Shown here one piece after another: positions 32,951 to 34,279 of a DNA stretch of 34,279 bases. The notes below the pieces were generated by a model. The model did no database searches. It saw nothing but the letters and a program-made list of their open reading frames with translations, and was not told the origin of the DNA. The translations under genes and the position numbers were made by a program. The stretch is from Levilactobacillus cerevisiae (lineage in GTDB: Bacteria; Bacillota; Bacilli; Lactobacillales; Lactobacillaceae). Within the stretch, counting starts at the first letter, position 1. Every line of letters starts with the position of its first letter. Location of the stretch: NCBI RefSeq assembly GCF_003946245.1, contig NZ_RHNN01000034.1, forward strand, positions 1-34,279. Reading direction: 5' to 3'.

Positions 32951-33982
32951 TTAGTCAGCTGAAGATTCTGAGTGCGCGGCCAACTTGGCGGCCACCGTCT
33001 CGTCGGCTTCTTGGAAATCGCTGGCGTCTTCCTCTGCCAAAGCAGATTCGCGCGCCTTGACCCGGTTCCCCATGAAGGTAATGACCGACCCCATCAGGAT
33101 AATCACAATCCCGATAATGGTGTTGGTCAAAATCCGTTCGTGAATCAGCAGTGCGGCCATGATGGGTGCCAGGCCTGGTTTAATGAAGAAGACCAGGGAT
33201 GCCGTGGAGACGTCGGAACGTTCCATCGCCAAGAAGTAAAAGGCAAACCCACCACCGGTCACACACACACCGATGAAGAACAGCAGCCAGAAGTACTGCA
33301 TACTGATATTTTGCAAGATGGGCATGGCCGCAAATTGACGCGTCCAGCTTGTTTGACGCAGCCCACCAGCAACGGCGGGAATGTGGGTAATCATCATGAT
33401 CACGAACAATTCCAATGACCCGGCCAAAAAGGTGAAGCAGGTCATGACGATGCCGTTAAAGTGATGGCGCACGGAACCCCACCGCGACACGATGCTGTAC
33501 AGGCCAAAGGTTAAGGCGGATGCAATCGCTAAGGTCAAGCCAACTGGATTTGTCAGATGAGCGGGGTTCACAATGACCACCAGCCCAACGATTGACACGA
33601 TAACGGCAATCAAGTTCGCTCGACCTAACCGTTCGTGGAGAATTAAGTATGAAAAGATTAAGGCAAAGACGGGGTTGCAGCTAAACAGCACAGCGACCGT
33701 CGAAGCTTCGTCAACGCTAATGGCTAACTGGTACAGCGTCATACTAATGATGACACAGACCAGGCCCGTCAGGAAAAATAACGCCCAGTCGGACCGGTTC
33801 AGGCGGTGACTCTGTTGATGTAGCGCGCGTAACGCGATGGGTAACAGAATCAGCCCCCCGATAAAGAACCGAATCAGGTTAAGCTGGATGGGATTAAACG
33901 CATTTCCAGCCGCCTTCAGGGCAATTTCCATAGAACTAAACATTAACGTTGAAAATGCGATGTACAATAGTGTTTTTCTCAA
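32951..33982 (-). CDS. DMT-superfamily (EamA) exporter
   Basis: A protein of 343 residues with ten predicted membrane helices arranged as two EamA repeats (each with a run like LFLTGLVCVIISMTLYQLAISVDEASTVAVLFSCNPVFALIFSYLILHERL and its C-terminal counterpart FFIKPGLAPIMAALLIHERIL), and a long charged cytoplasmic tail (about 45 residues). Such proteins export amino acids, nucleotides or other metabolites; the substrate is unknown. The start is uncertain: TTG at 33982 follows AAGGAGGAACC with a rather long 14-nt gap, while TTG at 34012 lies upstream of that site and has none of its own. It lies next to a decayed AEC transporter fragment. Confidence 0.85.
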   Translation of the reverse strand: MRKTLLYIAFSTLMFSSMEIALKAAGNAFNPIQLNLIRFFIGGLILLPIALRALHQQSHRLNRSDWALFFLTGLVCVIISMTLYQLAISVDEASTVAVLFSCNPVFALIFSYLILHERLGRANLIAVIVSIVGLVVIVNPAHLTNPVGLTLAIASALTFGLYSIVSRWGSVRHHFNGIVMTCFTFLAGSLELFVIMMITHIPAVAGGLRQTSWTRQFAAMPILQNISMQYFWLLFFIGVCVTGGGFAFYFLAMERSDVSTASLVFFIKPGLAPIMAALLIHERILTNTIIGIVIILMGSVITFMGNRVKARESALAEEDASDFQEADETVAAKLAAHSESSAD

Positions 33983-34022
33983 AACGAAAAAAGGTTCCTC
34001 CTTAGAAGTCAAACGGCATCAG

Positions 34023-34196
34023 TCAGGCAACGTGTTGCACGATCACCATCAAAATCGGAATCACCACTAAACTTAGGAGGGTCGTTTCGGTTACCATGAT
34101 GGCCGCGTAATCAGCATCCGCGCGGTAGAGCTTCGCTACCACCGGCGCGTTGGTCATTACGGGCATCGCTGCTTGCAAAATAAAGACTTGTTTCAT
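34023..34196 (-). pseudogene. C-terminal remnant of an AEC-family transporter
   Basis: A 57-codon frame on the minus strand reads MKQVFILQAAMPVMTNAPVV, then AKLYRADADYAAIMVTETTL and LSLVVIPILMVIVQHVA. This is the last part of auxin-efflux-carrier-type proteins (conserved AMP...AKxYxAD...TTLLS). A normal member has about 310 residues, and here a TGA lies six codons upstream with no ribosome binding site, so only the end of the gene survives. The deletion point would be near 34200. Confidence 0.75.
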
Positions 34197-34240
34197 AAGA
34201 ATGGGTCTCTGTCAAATCGTATTGGTGGAGATTTTGAACG

Positions 34241-34273
34241 GCACATTCACTTCGGTGAATGTGCTTTTTGTTT
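34241..34273 (+). terminator. Strong plus-strand terminator without a plus-strand gene
   Basis: GCACATTCAC, loop TTCG, GTGAATGTGC: a perfect 10-bp stem with a stable tetraloop, then TTTTTGTTT. It is oriented plus, yet no plus-strand gene lies within 6 kb to its left. Confidence 0.85.
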
Positions 34274-34279
34274 ACTCAT

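Overview
The window looks like chromosome from a heterofermentative-type lactobacillus (family Lactobacillaceae; Levilactobacillus-like is my guess from the roughly 50 % G+C and protein style, not a proven assignment). The core order gltX - cysS - mrnC - rlmB - yacP - sigH - rpmG - secE - nusG - rplK - rplA - rplJ - rplL is the classic Firmicutes housekeeping block, here on the minus strand. Strong GGAGG-type ribosome binding sites and frequent TTG/GTG starts (rplJ, gltX, pepC, sigH, radA and others) also fit.

Layout. 1-10.9 kb is an envelope region, all on the minus strand: a two-component system (10204-10899, 8810-10198), an intrinsic terminator, then a polyprenyl-phosphate glycosyltransferase, a PAP2 phosphatase, a YfhO-family membrane protein and a DedA protein (a likely lipoteichoic-acid glycosylation and lipid-carrier recycling operon), followed by mprF. 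11.0-23.9 kb is the ribosomal protein, transcription, tRNA-charging and DNA-maintenance block, with an L10 leader, a probable L1-binding leader, a promoter-attenuator unit before nusG and a long structured leader before cysS. 24.3-28.1 kb is the only plus-strand stretch: a small GNAT protein with rpiA, an aldo/keto reductase and pepC. 28.2-34.3 kb is accessory: a small membrane protein, two tandem SxxK serine hydrolases, gpmA, a DMT-family exporter and decayed fragments, including the C-terminus of an AEC transporter.

The most striking feature is not a protein. A dispersed repeat with a core of about 200 bp occurs as three intact copies (A 2900-3113 minus, B 3530-3745 plus, C 30090-30375 plus) and one internally deleted copy (D 15363-15470 minus), all between genes. 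Aligning the three intact copies by eye gives a closed four-helix RNA-like fold: a long closing helix P1 around hairpins P2, P3 and P4. Several base pairs differ between copies on both sides at once so that pairing is kept (P1: three compensated pairs; P3: two), and the P3 hairpin is exactly 35 nt in every copy. This points to selection on a structured RNA or structured mobile element. I do not recognise it as a named family. No tRNA, rRNA, CRISPR array, intact insertion sequence or replication origin was seen.
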